NCBI GenBank assembly: GCA_030539035.1
Contig: JAUNSU010000001.1
Location: forward strand, 24,641 to 88,640
Direction: 5' to 3'
DNA: 64,000 nt
Origin: Planctomycetia bacterium
Lineage (GTDB): Bacteria; Planctomycetota; Planctomycetia; Pirellulales; Thermoguttaceae
Under the pieces are notes generated by a model. That model was not told the DNA's origin, did not search any database, and saw nothing but the letters and a program-made list of their open reading frames with translations. How positions within the stretch are numbered: position 1 is the first letter of the stretch; the number at the start of each line of letters is the position of its first letter. Positions 51,322 through 60,183 of this stretch are shown here, one piece after another. A program made the translations under genes and the position numbers.

Positions 51322-53784
51322 ATGAACCTGCTGCTCGCTAAAAGTATTAAGAAAGACAATTTGAATCCTAATAATCAATACTGTACTTTACGTTCCCATT
51401 TACGATTGACATTTGTTGCCGCGAAGACAATTTATGAATTGACAGGAAAACGTCAAATTGAGGCAATCGGCCTTGATTCCAAAGATTATCTGATTCGGTA
51501 TAAAACGATTTTTCTTTTGGCTGCGGCAATTCATGATCTCGGCAAAGCGAACAACCATTTTTATGAAATGGTAAATAATGAAGCGGGCGGTCAATCAATA
51601 CGCCATGAATGGGTCCTTTATCTGCTTCTGCGTTTTTCGCCTTTAGGGAAATGGCTCAAAAAGTGCTTTCCAATGGAAACACGGGAAGAAGATTTTAATT
51701 GTTTGGTTTGGGCAGTTACCGGTCATCATCGTAAGCAACAAGGAAAAGAAGTGAATGATTATGGCCAAAATATGGAATTATTAATTGACCCTGCTGAATA
51801 CGATTTTTTTGAAATACTGAAGTGGATTGCTGGAATTGAAGAATTTGCACTTCCTTCCATTGATTTTTCCTGTTCTGATCTGTTAAATTCCAAAGTTTTT
51901 TCTTTTGGAACAATACGAGATTTCATCGCCTTGCCCGGAGGAGAAGGTCTAAGATCAAAAATACTCGAATTGTGTGATGAGTTTGAACCGGATGGTGAAG
52001 AAGAGGCTCTTTTTGTCAAGTCTGCTTTTATGGCTTCTGTTCGAAGTTCACTTATGGCAGCGGATGCCGCCGCTTCCGCTATGGGAGAAGCTTATTTGCA
52101 GGAGGATGTTGAAGAAGAAACGAGCCGAAGGCTTTCTGTTTATCTGGCTAATCTTCCCGATGTTATTGATTATCAAAAAATTATCACTCGAAAAGAGACA
52201 GAATTGAAAACAGCTTCGCATGATGATCTTGCACTTTCGCGCCGGAAATTTCAAAATCAGACAGCGGAATCGCAAAGCCGAATCACACTGTGTATTGCCG
52301 GCTGCGGCAGCGGTAAAACTTTTGCCGCTTGGAAGTGGGCACTCAATCATTGCCAGAAGGACGGGAATCGTCTTTTCTTTTGTTATCCTACTACCGGTAC
52401 CGCTTCCGAAGGTTTCATGGATTATTTGATCGATAATGGTGATTTGATTCACTCCAGATCGAAAATCGATAATAAGCTTTTAGAGAGACTTCGCGGACGT
52501 AAAAAGAATGAAGATGATCTTGATGTTGACAATGTAATAAAATCACTCGAATTCTGGAATTCACGCATCGCATGCTGTACGGTTGATACCGTTTTAAAAA
52601 TGCTCGTGGGCAGTTATTCCGGTCATTTGGTTTGGCCTGCTCTGGCTCAGGCTCATTTTATTTTCGATGAAATCCACTCTTATGATAATACCCTTTTTGA
52701 ACGTTTGCTCCAGTTCCTCGAAAATATCAAAGGGGTAAAAGTTTTGTTGTTGACCGCAAGTTTGCCCGATGAGCGTTTGAAAAGACTGCGTAAAGTTGTT
52801 AAAAAAAATAAAATCAACGGTATCCCCGAAAAAATCGAAATCATTAATGGTCCCGAAAAATGGGAAAAAGTTCTTCGATATCAAAAAATACAATCGTCTT
52901 TGGATCCGATTGACCTTGTTCTCGAAAAATATCAAAAAGGACAAAAAATACTGTGGATCTGTAATACGGTGGACCGTGCGATGAAAACAAGGGAAGAAAT
53001 CGTCAGCCGTCTGAAAGAAACCGATAATTATGGGAATTTTAACGAAAATAATATTCTTATATACCATTCCCGATTTAAATATAAGGATCGAGTAAAACGC
53101 CATGAAGATTGTATCAACGCGTTCAAAAGCAGGGAACCGGTCATTTGCATTACGACACAGGTCGCGGAAATGAGTCTCGATATTTCCGCAGATTTTTTGG
53201 TTACCGATTCCGCTCCGATCCCGGCTTTGATTCAACGTTTGGGGCGGCTCAACAGGAAAGCGTTATTCGACGATCCGAAGCCGTTCCTTGTTATTATTCC
53301 TGCCGACGATCAAGGAAAAACGCTTACTCTGCCTTATTCCTCTCATGATGATAACTGGCTGAAAAAAACTTCAATGTGGATCGACTTGCTTGGGGATAAC
53401 GCATTGTCTCAAAAAGATCTTACGGATTTTTGGCTCCAGGTTGGTGAAACAGGCCTTCCCGCGGATCAAACTTCTGATTGCGCCCTCCCCTGGATTGCTC
53501 CAGGACCTTGGATGAGTGAAAGTAATTTGAGAGATCCGTCTGTTGCCGTTTGTAATGTCCTTCTCTGTGAAGATATTGATTCCGTAAAACGTGATGGACC
53601 TGGAGAATATCTTATTCCAATGCCAAAATGTTCGAAATCTTTAGATAAATGCGACAAATATAACTGCTATATTGCAAAAAATGGAGGAGTTATCTTTTAT
53701 GATGAAAAAATCGGGGGAAAATGGATCAATGAGAAAAACGAAAAGGAAACGCCTGACGGCATCAAAGAAATTCAGATCTTTTAG
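51322..53784 (+). CDS. cas3: CRISPR-associated nuclease-helicase Cas3
   Basis: The 820-residue protein has an N-terminal HD nuclease domain (H26; H71-D72 in HDLGK; later VTGHHRKQQ) and a superfamily 2 helicase (Walker A AGCGSGKT with K332, DEIH at 449-452, LTASLPDERL, QRLGRLNRK motif VI). It is recruited by the crRNA-effector complex to unwind and shred target DNA. It has its own promoter and is separated from the other cas genes by 252 bp. Its last ~10 codons coincide, on the opposite strand, with a repeat-like sequence of the hidden mini-CRISPR. Codon and base use are AT-richer than the genes to the left. Confidence 0.95.
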   Translation: MNLLLAKSIKKDNLNPNNQYCTLRSHLRLTFVAAKTIYELTGKRQIEAIGLDSKDYLIRYKTIFLLAAAIHDLGKANNHFYEMVNNEAGGQSIRHEWVLYLLLRFSPLGKWLKKCFPMETREEDFNCLVWAVTGHHRKQQGKEVNDYGQNMELLIDPAEYDFFEILKWIAGIEEFALPSIDFSCSDLLNSKVFSFGTIRDFIALPGGEGLRSKILELCDEFEPDGEEEALFVKSAFMASVRSSLMAADAAASAMGEAYLQEDVEEETSRRLSVYLANLPDVIDYQKIITRKETELKTASHDDLALSRRKFQNQTAESQSRITLCIAGCGSGKTFAAWKWALNHCQKDGNRLFFCYPTTGTASEGFMDYLIDNGDLIHSRSKIDNKLLERLRGRKKNEDDLDVDNVIKSLEFWNSRIACCTVDTVLKMLVGSYSGHLVWPALAQAHFIFDEIHSYDNTLFERLLQFLENIKGVKVLLLTASLPDERLKRLRKVVKKNKINGIPEKIEIINGPEKWEKVLRYQKIQSSLDPIDLVLEKYQKGQKILWICNTVDRAMKTREEIVSRLKETDNYGNFNENNILIYHSRFKYKDRVKRHEDCINAFKSREPVICITTQVAEMSLDISADFLVTDSAPIPALIQRLGRLNRKALFDDPKPFLVIIPADDQGKTLTLPYSSHDDNWLKKTSMWIDLLGDNALSQKDLTDFWLQVGETGLPADQTSDCALPWIAPGPWMSESNLRDPSVAVCNVLLCEDIDSVKRDGPGEYLIPMPKCSKSLDKCDKYNCYIAKNGGVIFYDEKIGGKWINEKNEKETPDGIKEIQIF

Positions 53785-53851
53785 TAAAGACCTTGATACA
53801 CCAACAAAATAAATGCTCAACGCCTCTCGGCTATCTGTATAGGACAATAAT
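53747..53851 (-). ncRNA. Degenerate mini-CRISPR: crRNA-like guide RNA targeting the cas6 promoter
   Basis: On the minus strand three parts follow each other. The first repeat-like part (53851-53813) keeps GGCGTTGAGCA of the array repeat, a GCC-GAGA-GGC hairpin, and an 8-nt handle TTGAGCAT (array: TTGAGCAC). A 37-nt pseudo-spacer (53812-53776) follows, within the array's 33-39-nt range. The second repeat-like part (53775-53747) matches the first 30 nt of the array repeat at 26 positions with two mismatches and two single deletions, keeping the hairpin TGCC-GTCA-GGCG. Pseudo-spacer nt 1-20 (TTATTTTGTTGGTGTATCAA) match the plus strand at 53975-53994, differing only at positions 6, 12 and 18; beyond 20 the match is lost. 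A minus-strand TATAAT (53894-53889) lies upstream without a clear -35. Confidence 0.85.
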
Positions 53852-53927
53852 CGAATACGATGCACTGTAAAACTGCTTTCACCCAAGTATTATACCCTGT
53901 TTTGCAAAAAATAAAATATTTATCGAA

Positions 53928-54011
53928 AAAAATCGATTTTTATGCTTGCAAATAACGAAAATGAGATTATAATGTTATTATGTTGATGTATAAATAAACT
54001 ACTTTGTGTTT
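53928..54011 (+). promoter_or_regulatory. cas6 operon promoter and guide-RNA target site
   Basis: TTGCAA (53946-53951), 16 bp, TATAAT (53968-53973) is the only good promoter before cas6. A 14-bp palindrome AAAAATCGATTTTT (53928-53941) lies just upstream of the -35. The target of the pseudo-spacer, 53975-53994 (TTATTATGTTGATGTATAAA), begins one base after the -10 box and covers the expected start site. A full-length effector footprint would reach ~54011. The bases next to the target on its 5' side are ATG (53972-53974), the presumed PAM side. Binding here would block transcription of cas6-cas8-cas7-cas5 and perhaps further. Confidence 0.8.
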
Positions 54012-54036
54012 ATAAAAATTACGAAAGGAGGTTTTA

Positions 54037-54669
54037 ATGATTGTTGATGTAAAATTTTTACTTCAAGCGCAAGGAAAAGTGATTCCTGCCGATCATGCTT
54101 ATTCTCTCTACTCGGCGATATCGAAAATTGTCAAAACGATCCACGAGGAAGGAGATATAGGTATTCATTCTATTACCGGGACGCAAACCGGGGATCGAGG
54201 ACTGTTGCTGGGCAAGTCCAGTTGTCTTGTCCTTCGTCTGGATTCCGATCGAATCAGTGAAATTCTTCCGTTAGCGGGAAAGTGTCTGGCGGTAGAGGGA
54301 ACCGTATTGCCTGTCGGAATTCCGTCTGTTTATGTTTTATCACCATCGCCTTTTTTGCGAAGCCGGCTTGTTACCATTAAAGGTTTTATGGAAGAACCTG
54401 TATTGAAAGACGCAATACTTCGTCAATGTGAAGAAATGGAAATTTCAAACTCGATTAACATTGCGCTCACTAAAAGACGTACTCTGCGGATTCACAATAA
54501 GGATATTGTCGGTTATGAAGTCTATCTTTCAAATTTGACGGAAAGTGAATCCATTCGACTTCAGGAAAAAGGGCTTGGCGGTCGGCGAAAAATGGGCTGC
54601 GGAATCTTTCTTCCTTGTCAGAGGATTCCCGTCAGGTCTGAACTGAATGATTTCGAAGGAGGTAAATAG
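54037..54669 (+). CDS. cas6: CRISPR repeat endoribonuclease Cas6, MYXAN type
   Basis: The 210-residue RAMP-fold protein has an N-terminal IPADHAYSLYSAISK, which holds a conserved histidine of this Cas6 branch, and the glycine-rich loop GLGGRRKMGCGIFLP at the C-terminus. It should cut each repeat at the base of its hairpin, leaving an 8-nt 5' handle TTGAGCAC. ATG 54037 follows AAAGGAGG. It is first in a tight operon, 3 bp before cas8, and lies under the promoter that the mini-CRISPR guide matches. Confidence 0.88.
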   Translation: MIVDVKFLLQAQGKVIPADHAYSLYSAISKIVKTIHEEGDIGIHSITGTQTGDRGLLLGKSSCLVLRLDSDRISEILPLAGKCLAVEGTVLPVGIPSVYVLSPSPFLRSRLVTIKGFMEEPVLKDAILRQCEEMEISNSINIALTKRRTLRIHNKDIVGYEVYLSNLTESESIRLQEKGLGGRRKMGCGIFLPCQRIPVRSELNDFEGGK

Positions 54670-54672
54670 CTT

Positions 54673-56361
54673 ATGCCTGTGAAAAATTCTTCCAATACGA
54701 AAAAAACAGCATCCAAAGAAAAAACAAAAAAGGAAAAGCCAGCGTTGAAATCCGCTCCTGTTTCTGTTGTTCTTTCGTTTGCGACTCCAGGTATGTCCGC
54801 TTTGCATCGGACAGGCTTGGGAGGGTTGGCCGCTGTCCTCCATTGTCTCGATAAAATTAAAGAAAAAATCGATGAAGAAGAGCCGGAATTTCCTTTCGAC
54901 AGTCCTCTTTGGAGAGAGGATTTTGCATGGAAAATCGACAAAAATTCGGTCGAATTGAATTTTGGCAAACCGGAAAACGCCGCTTTGTTTTTGGAATGGC
55001 TCTTTCAATTCGCGTTTCAAATTAAAGATGAAATGATTTTTTTGCCGGCCCTGTACGGAGTGAAAAATGGAAAAATTAATGTAATCCCCATCGAAGTGAG
55101 ATCTCGTTTGCAAAAAGGGATTACCTTGACATTTTTACAGCATGGGCAAACAAGAAAATTAGGATCTGAACAGACGAAAGAATACGAGGTTGACGGAAAA
55201 AAAATCTCTTATGAGCATAAAGATTGTTTGTCCTATACTCACCAGACAGCGTGGAAAGAATGGGTCAATAATAAAGGAGAGTTGGTTCTGAAAAATTACT
55301 CTGTTCAAGGGCCAATCCACCCCGGCGCAGTCGTAAGGCATGCCGCTTATACATCCTCTTCTCTGATTGCACAACCGCTTGAGTTGGTTTTGCCGCTGAT
55401 ATTCGCTTTAGTCGGAACTCTTTCTGTTCCCATCAATAATGGGGTGGGTGTCCTGATTATCCCCTATATTGACGATCTCGTCTCTTTTTCTCAAAATTGG
55501 CACCGTGTCTGTCCAAAAACTGTTAAAACTTCCATGATTGCAGGATTGGGAGACGCATCGATCCAGTTTGAACTCCGGCGCCGAGGGGAATCGTTAAAAA
55601 ATCGAGTAAAAATTCCCGGCTGTGAAGCAGTCTGTTTTCGCCCAATGCCATGGGCAACTCAACAGAAATCCCGTTGTGATACTTTGACGCTGGAACATAT
55701 TGATCCCGATATTCTCGATTTGTACGACAGAGTTTTAAGTTATTTTCCCCCCCGTCTTATTGAAAACAAAAAAAACAAGAAAGAGGGAAAAGGAAAAAAT
55801 GCCGTTGTTACAGAAACGGTGGAATACTTTTTGGCAGACTCCGTCGTGCGCCCGTTTATCGCGGATAATCTTGCTCGGGGAAATTATTGGTTCAAGGGAT
55901 TCACTAAACAAATGACAGCTTACGACGCAGTCTCGAAAAAACCGCTTCGTGAGAAAATCAAATTTGAAAAGGAAGGATTGAATAAAATGATCAATGATGA
56001 AAAATTGGATTGGAAACTTGAAGGGGCCCAATCTGTAGTCTTAGCTGTTCAGGAATCTTTAAAGTTTCTTTATGGGAAAAAGATTGCTGAATCCAAAAAT
56101 CTTTCTCAAGAAGGTAAGAATAATCGTCTTGAAGGTGAGTATGAAAAATGGCGTATTGCTTTTTCTGGGGCAAAAACACAGGAACAATTTCGTTTCGCTT
56201 TGTCCGATATGTTCAGTCGGGCGAAAGGCATTCCCGTACTTCAAAATGATTGGCAATCTGTTATGAAAATTGTTGTTCAGGATTGGCAGCTCGCACGTGA
56301 TTTGGCTCTGATCGGATTGGCAGCCTATAAAGGAAAGAATGAAGGAAAGAAAGAGGAATGA
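54673..56361 (+). CDS. cas8: Large effector subunit Cas8, DevT/Csx13-like
   Basis: The 562-residue protein resembles the DevT/Csx13 large subunit of Dev-type systems, including an N-terminal SFATPGMSALHRTGLGGLAA and a central WKEWVNNKGE region. Its role is to recognise the PAM and hold the 5' end of the crRNA in the effector. No nuclease motif is seen. The start is an ATG preceded by AGGAGG and overlapping the cas6 stop region by design (3-bp gap). In Myxococcus xanthus the homologous devT is needed for development. Cas8 proteins vary greatly, so identity rests on order and the N-terminal segment. Confidence 0.8.
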   Translation: MPVKNSSNTKKTASKEKTKKEKPALKSAPVSVVLSFATPGMSALHRTGLGGLAAVLHCLDKIKEKIDEEEPEFPFDSPLWREDFAWKIDKNSVELNFGKPENAALFLEWLFQFAFQIKDEMIFLPALYGVKNGKINVIPIEVRSRLQKGITLTFLQHGQTRKLGSEQTKEYEVDGKKISYEHKDCLSYTHQTAWKEWVNNKGELVLKNYSVQGPIHPGAVVRHAAYTSSSLIAQPLELVLPLIFALVGTLSVPINNGVGVLIIPYIDDLVSFSQNWHRVCPKTVKTSMIAGLGDASIQFELRRRGESLKNRVKIPGCEAVCFRPMPWATQQKSRCDTLTLEHIDPDILDLYDRVLSYFPPRLIENKKNKKEGKGKNAVVTETVEYFLADSVVRPFIADNLARGNYWFKGFTKQMTAYDAVSKKPLREKIKFEKEGLNKMINDEKLDWKLEGAQSVVLAVQESLKFLYGKKIAESKNLSQEGKNNRLEGEYEKWRIAFSGAKTQEQFRFALSDMFSRAKGIPVLQNDWQSVMKIVVQDWQLARDLALIGLAAYKGKNEGKKEE

Positions 56362-56450
56362 ATGGGGAAAGCGGAGAATAATAAGCTTCCAGATAAATAA
56401 TGTTGGATTATTTGTCAAATATTTAAATTTGTATTTTAAGGAGAATAATA

Positions 56451-57374
56451 ATGACGCTTCATGTTTTTGCTAATATCGTTACACCTTACGGAACCGCTTC
56501 GAACAATCGCGGAGAAAAAGGGGGAAATACGACAACACTTCAAAAGTTGCTTTGGAAATCCCAGGTTCACACCACCGTCAGCGCGGAATCCATCCGATTT
56601 GCCATTCGACGTCTTTTCGCGGAAAACGGTGAAAAAACAAATCGCTTTTGGGATGATTCAGAACAGGCAAATGCCTGGATTGATCCCGAATTTAAAAGTT
56701 GGAGCGAAGGAAAGAATGCGACATTTATCGATGATGATCTGTTTGGATATATGAGAGCAGACGCGCCTAAGGAAGAAGCAAAAGCCGGTACAGCAACCAT
56801 TCGTCGGGGAATTCTGGAAATTACCCGTGCGGTCTCTTTGACACCTTGGAGCGGCGATGTTTCCTTTAACGCCGCTTCTCCAGGTGCTGCTCCTTCCGCC
56901 GCTAAAAACAAAAAGGATCCCGAATCCAAAAAACAAAATCCTGTTCCTTATAACGCGGAAATTCATGCTACTCGATATCAGTTTGGATTGGCAATGACGC
57001 CGGAAAAACTGGCCGATCCTTCCCGGGCCGCAAAAGCATTGAATACCATTGGCACTTTGCGTTCTGTCGCAGGAAATCATGGACGCTTTTTGTATGATTT
57101 CGCTCCGGAAATGATCGTGATTCGAATTACGGACGATCCCGCTCCGAGAATCCTGTATTGCTTCGATACCGAAGATGGCGGTAAAACCGTTTCAGCTGAT
57201 TCTTTGATCGCACGAATTGATTCCGGTGATGTTCTTGCCAGTGAACTCTTCGTTGGCGTTTCGGATCTCTCGCTTCCAATCGTCGAATCACTTAAAAATA
57301 AGGGAGTCAAAGTATTTGGTGTTCGAAAAGCCATTGCCGATGCAAGTGATTCCATTCTGAAAGGCATGAAATAA
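56451..57374 (+). CDS. cas7: Effector backbone subunit Cas7, DevR-like
   Basis: The 307-residue protein has the DevR/Cst2 pattern: LHVFANIVTPYGTASNNRGEKGG at the start (only part is conserved), ESIRFAIRRLF, EIHATRYQFGLAMTP with the family's R-Y-Q-F, and LNTIGTLRSVAGNHGRFLYDF. Cas7 subunits polymerise along the spacer part of the crRNA; their thumbs flip out every sixth nucleotide, which is the basis for reading the mini-CRISPR match. AAGGAG precedes ATG 56451. An 89-bp gap separates it from cas8. Confidence 0.88.
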   Translation: MTLHVFANIVTPYGTASNNRGEKGGNTTTLQKLLWKSQVHTTVSAESIRFAIRRLFAENGEKTNRFWDDSEQANAWIDPEFKSWSEGKNATFIDDDLFGYMRADAPKEEAKAGTATIRRGILEITRAVSLTPWSGDVSFNAASPGAAPSAAKNKKDPESKKQNPVPYNAEIHATRYQFGLAMTPEKLADPSRAAKALNTIGTLRSVAGNHGRFLYDFAPEMIVIRITDDPAPRILYCFDTEDGGKTVSADSLIARIDSGDVLASELFVGVSDLSLPIVESLKNKGVKVFGVRKAIADASDSILKGMK

Positions 57375-57386
57375 GGAGGTTGTTTT

Positions 57387-58043
57387 ATGATCGGCATAAA
57401 AGTGTCGCTTCCTATCGCCAGCTTTCGAAAAGGAATGGCGCGTGAGTACCTTGAAACACATGAACTGCCGCCGCCCTCTACGTGTTATGGTTTTCTCTTG
57501 TCCCTTGTCGGTGAAACGGACAGATTAGCCCATACAGGTGTGCGAATCACGGCGGTTGTTTGCGGTAATCCCGCAATAAGTGTTGTTTTAAGAACTGTCT
57601 GGAGGGTAAAAAAGACTCCGCTCGGAAGTTCCGGTAATACTCGTCCGGATTATCAGCAGCTGATGACAAATATCGAGTTGATTATTTGGCTTGACAGTTC
57701 CGGCGAAATACTGGACAAAGAAAAAATGTCCTTGGAAGATCGCGTACGGCAGGCATTTGATCCGGAACGTCGAGGAAGTATTGATCGTTTTAGCGGTCTT
57801 TCTCTTGGTGAAAGCACTCATTTGATCAATGATATTTCAATATACCATCGCGCAGATGATACGGAGGATAATCATTCTGAATCTGCTAAAATATTTCTCC
57901 TTGACAAAGAGGGAACAACAACACTTCCGGTTTGGGTTGATCATGTAGGCGGTGAAAAAACTCGATACGTTACAGGAAATATTATTTTCGGAGGTTTGAC
58001 GCCTCCTGATCCAAAATTCATGCCCATTATTGATTGGCAATGA
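57387..58043 (+). CDS. cas5: Effector subunit Cas5, DevS-like
   Basis: The 218-residue RAMP protein starts IGIKVSLPIASFRKGMAREYLETHELPPPSTCYGFLLSLVG, the DevS/Cmx5 N-terminal pattern that binds the crRNA 5' handle (only short motifs should be relied on: SFRKGMAREY and PPSTCYGFLLSL). AAGGAGG lies before ATG 57387, 12 bp after cas7. In M. xanthus devS is implicated in negative control of its own operon. Confidence 0.88.
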   Translation: MIGIKVSLPIASFRKGMAREYLETHELPPPSTCYGFLLSLVGETDRLAHTGVRITAVVCGNPAISVVLRTVWRVKKTPLGSSGNTRPDYQQLMTNIELIIWLDSSGEILDKEKMSLEDRVRQAFDPERRGSIDRFSGLSLGESTHLINDISIYHRADDTEDNHSESAKIFLLDKEGTTTLPVWVDHVGGEKTRYVTGNIIFGGLTPPDPKFMPIIDWQ

Positions 58044-58048
58044 TTTGG

Positions 58049-58082
58049 CGGTATTCTGCTTCTTTTATCGAACAGAATACCG
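58049..58082 (+). terminator. Hairpin between cas5 and cas4/cas1
   Basis: CGGTATTCTG (58049-58058) and CAGAATACCG (58073-58082) form a perfect 10-bp stem with a 14-nt loop 6 bp after the cas5 stop. ACTTTATT follows. It may attenuate transcription so that the adaptation genes are expressed less than, or separately from, the effector genes. TTGACA at 58148-58153 might serve a separate promoter but lacks a good -10. Confidence 0.6.
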
Positions 58083-58189
58083 ACTTTATTCATGTTTTCA
58101 TTTGTGATATTTGATATTATAGCCGCATGTGAATAAATTAGGGATATTTGACAATTTGGCAGTTCATAAATTAGCAAAAGGATGTACTC

Positions 58190-59881
58190 ATGTCATTACT
58201 CAATAATGGTTGTGCTTTACAATCAGAGCATGAAGAGCCGCTTCGTATCATGGCCCTTCATGCTCTGGATTATTGCCCCAGGCTTTTTTATTTGGAAGAA
58301 GTGGAAGAAATTCGGGTGGCGGACGATCGCGTTTATGCTGGCCGTGCGCTTCATGAAATTGTCGCCCCGGATAATTTTGACGGAAAATTGATGACGCAAG
58401 TTGAGTTGACAGGCGAAAAACTCGGTTTGACGGGGAAAATCGATTGTCTCTGTCGCCGGAATGGAACACTGATCCCTTATGAACACAAAAGGGGAAAATC
58501 TCGCCGAATTGACGGTAATCCAGCTGCCTGGTCCTCTGATGCCATTCAGGTATCCGCATACGGTCTCTTATTGGAAGAGGCTCGTAAAATGGAGGTCAAA
58601 GAAGGGAGAATTCGATATCATGCTGACAACCAAACCGTCCGTGTGCCGCTTGATGACACCATGCGAAAAACTGTGTTCGATCTGATCGCGGAAGGAAGAC
58701 GGCTTCGTGCATCGACAGAACGTCCGCCTGTAACCCCTCATGAAAAAAGATGTATCCGGTGTTCTCTTGCGGCAGTCTGTTTACCGGAAGAAGAAAGGCT
58801 TGCATTGGATTCATCGCGTAAGACTCTCCGACTTTTTCCTGAAGATCGTCAAAAATCAACCGTTCATGTCATTACGGCCGGGTCTCAAATAAGCAAAACG
58901 GGTGAATCATTTCTTTTAACTTCGGCGGAAGGCCAGAAAAAACACTATCCAGTTGCGGACGTAGACAGTTTTGTGATTGACGGTTTTTCACAGATTACAA
59001 CACAGGCGCTTCAACTTTGTGCGGTTAATGATATTTCTGTTCATTGGCTCACTTCATCTGGTTCGTATATGGGAACTTTTGCATCAGGCACCGGTCCTGT
59101 TCAGCGTCGGATTCGTCAGTACAAGGCCTTGAATGATGAATCCATTCGTTTAAGACTGACACGTCTTTTGGTTCAATCGAAAATTGAACAAACTTTAAGA
59201 TATATTCTGCGATGTACGAGAGAATGTTCGGAAAATAATGTCCGGCGTCCCGATAAAGATATAAGATTGGCAGTTAGTCGAATTCGGTCCCTTTTGCATG
59301 ATCTCGATAAAACGGATAATGTTGATGCGATACGCGGTTTGGAAGGACTTGCGGCAAAAGAATATTTTGGCCTTTTTCCCCATTTATTAAAAGAAAATAT
59401 TCCAGAAGAAATGAGGCCGCAAGGGAGATCAAGACGTCCTCCTAAGGATCGTTTTAATGCAATACTCAGTTATCTTTATACTCTTTTATATACCACTGTT
59501 CTGCAATCGACCTTGACAGTTGGATTGGAACCGGCATTTGGATTTTATCATACTCCGAGGAGTTCAACACCACCGCTTGTTCTTGATTTAATGGAATTGT
59601 TTCGTTTGATAGTCTGTGATATTCCGCTTATTGGTTCTATAAACAGACTGCATTGGAATATCAGAGAAGATTTTGATATTACGGGCGAAAAAGTTTGGTT
59701 GTCCAAAACCGGAAAAAGGAAAGCGGTAGAACTTTATGAACGAAGGCTTCAGGATAAATGGAAACATTCAGTCATTGGATATTCCCTGTCTTATGCTCGG
59801 CTCATCGAATTGGAAGTACGTCTTCTTGAAAAAGAATGGACCGGTGAAGAGGGGCTTTTTGCGAAATTTCGTATTCGATAA
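58190..59881 (+). CDS. cas4-cas1: Cas4-Cas1 fusion integrase
   Basis: The 563-residue protein joins Cas4 (1-~205) and Cas1 (~220-563). The Cas4 part has C29 (ALDYCPRLFY) and C188, C191, C197 (CIRCSLAAVC) for an iron-sulfur cluster and the RecB-type EHKRGK motif. The Cas1 part has the acid site in LEGLAAKEYF and the histidine/aspartate segment GFYHTPRSSTPPLVLDLMELFR (read as GFYHTPRS then LDLMELFR). Cas4 trims prespacers and checks the PAM, and Cas1 integrates them at the leader end. The fusion is typical of MYXAN-type and some I-G loci. AAGGA precedes ATG 58190. Confidence 0.93.
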   Translation: MSLLNNGCALQSEHEEPLRIMALHALDYCPRLFYLEEVEEIRVADDRVYAGRALHEIVAPDNFDGKLMTQVELTGEKLGLTGKIDCLCRRNGTLIPYEHKRGKSRRIDGNPAAWSSDAIQVSAYGLLLEEARKMEVKEGRIRYHADNQTVRVPLDDTMRKTVFDLIAEGRRLRASTERPPVTPHEKRCIRCSLAAVCLPEEERLALDSSRKTLRLFPEDRQKSTVHVITAGSQISKTGESFLLTSAEGQKKHYPVADVDSFVIDGFSQITTQALQLCAVNDISVHWLTSSGSYMGTFASGTGPVQRRIRQYKALNDESIRLRLTRLLVQSKIEQTLRYILRCTRECSENNVRRPDKDIRLAVSRIRSLLHDLDKTDNVDAIRGLEGLAAKEYFGLFPHLLKENIPEEMRPQGRSRRPPKDRFNAILSYLYTLLYTTVLQSTLTVGLEPAFGFYHTPRSSTPPLVLDLMELFRLIVCDIPLIGSINRLHWNIREDFDITGEKVWLSKTGKRKAVELYERRLQDKWKHSVIGYSLSYARLIELEVRLLEKEWTGEEGLFAKFRIR

Positions 59882-59895
59882 GAGGTATTGACAAT

Positions 59896-60183
59896 ATGAC
59901 GAAAAAATGGTATCTTGTAGCATATGATGTTCGTGATCCCAAAAGACTCCGGCAAACAGCAAAAAAGCTTTTAGGTTATGGGACTCGGGTACAATACAGT
60001 CTGTTTCGATGCCGATTAACTGCGGAAGATTTGGAACGTTTAAATTGGGAGCTGATAAAGATCCTTTCAGAGGAAGATGATCTTTTGATTATTGAGGTGT
60101 GTGATCGCTGTGCAGCCAAGATAAGAGATAGTTCAGGAAGGACAGATTGGGATTCCGAAGTAAAAACTTACGATTTTTTTTGA
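59896..60183 (+). CDS. cas2: CRISPR adaptation protein Cas2
   Basis: The 95-residue ferredoxin-fold protein begins KKWYLVAYDVRDPKRLRQTAKKL, the Cas2 signature (shared short motif YDVRDPKR), then RVQYSLFRC and LLIIEVCDRC. It bridges two Cas1 dimers in the integration complex. It starts 14 bp after cas4/cas1 and ends at the leader. It is of normal length. Confidence 0.93.
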   Translation: MTKKWYLVAYDVRDPKRLRQTAKKLLGYGTRVQYSLFRCRLTAEDLERLNWELIKILSEEDDLLIIEVCDRCAAKIRDSSGRTDWDSEVKTYDFF

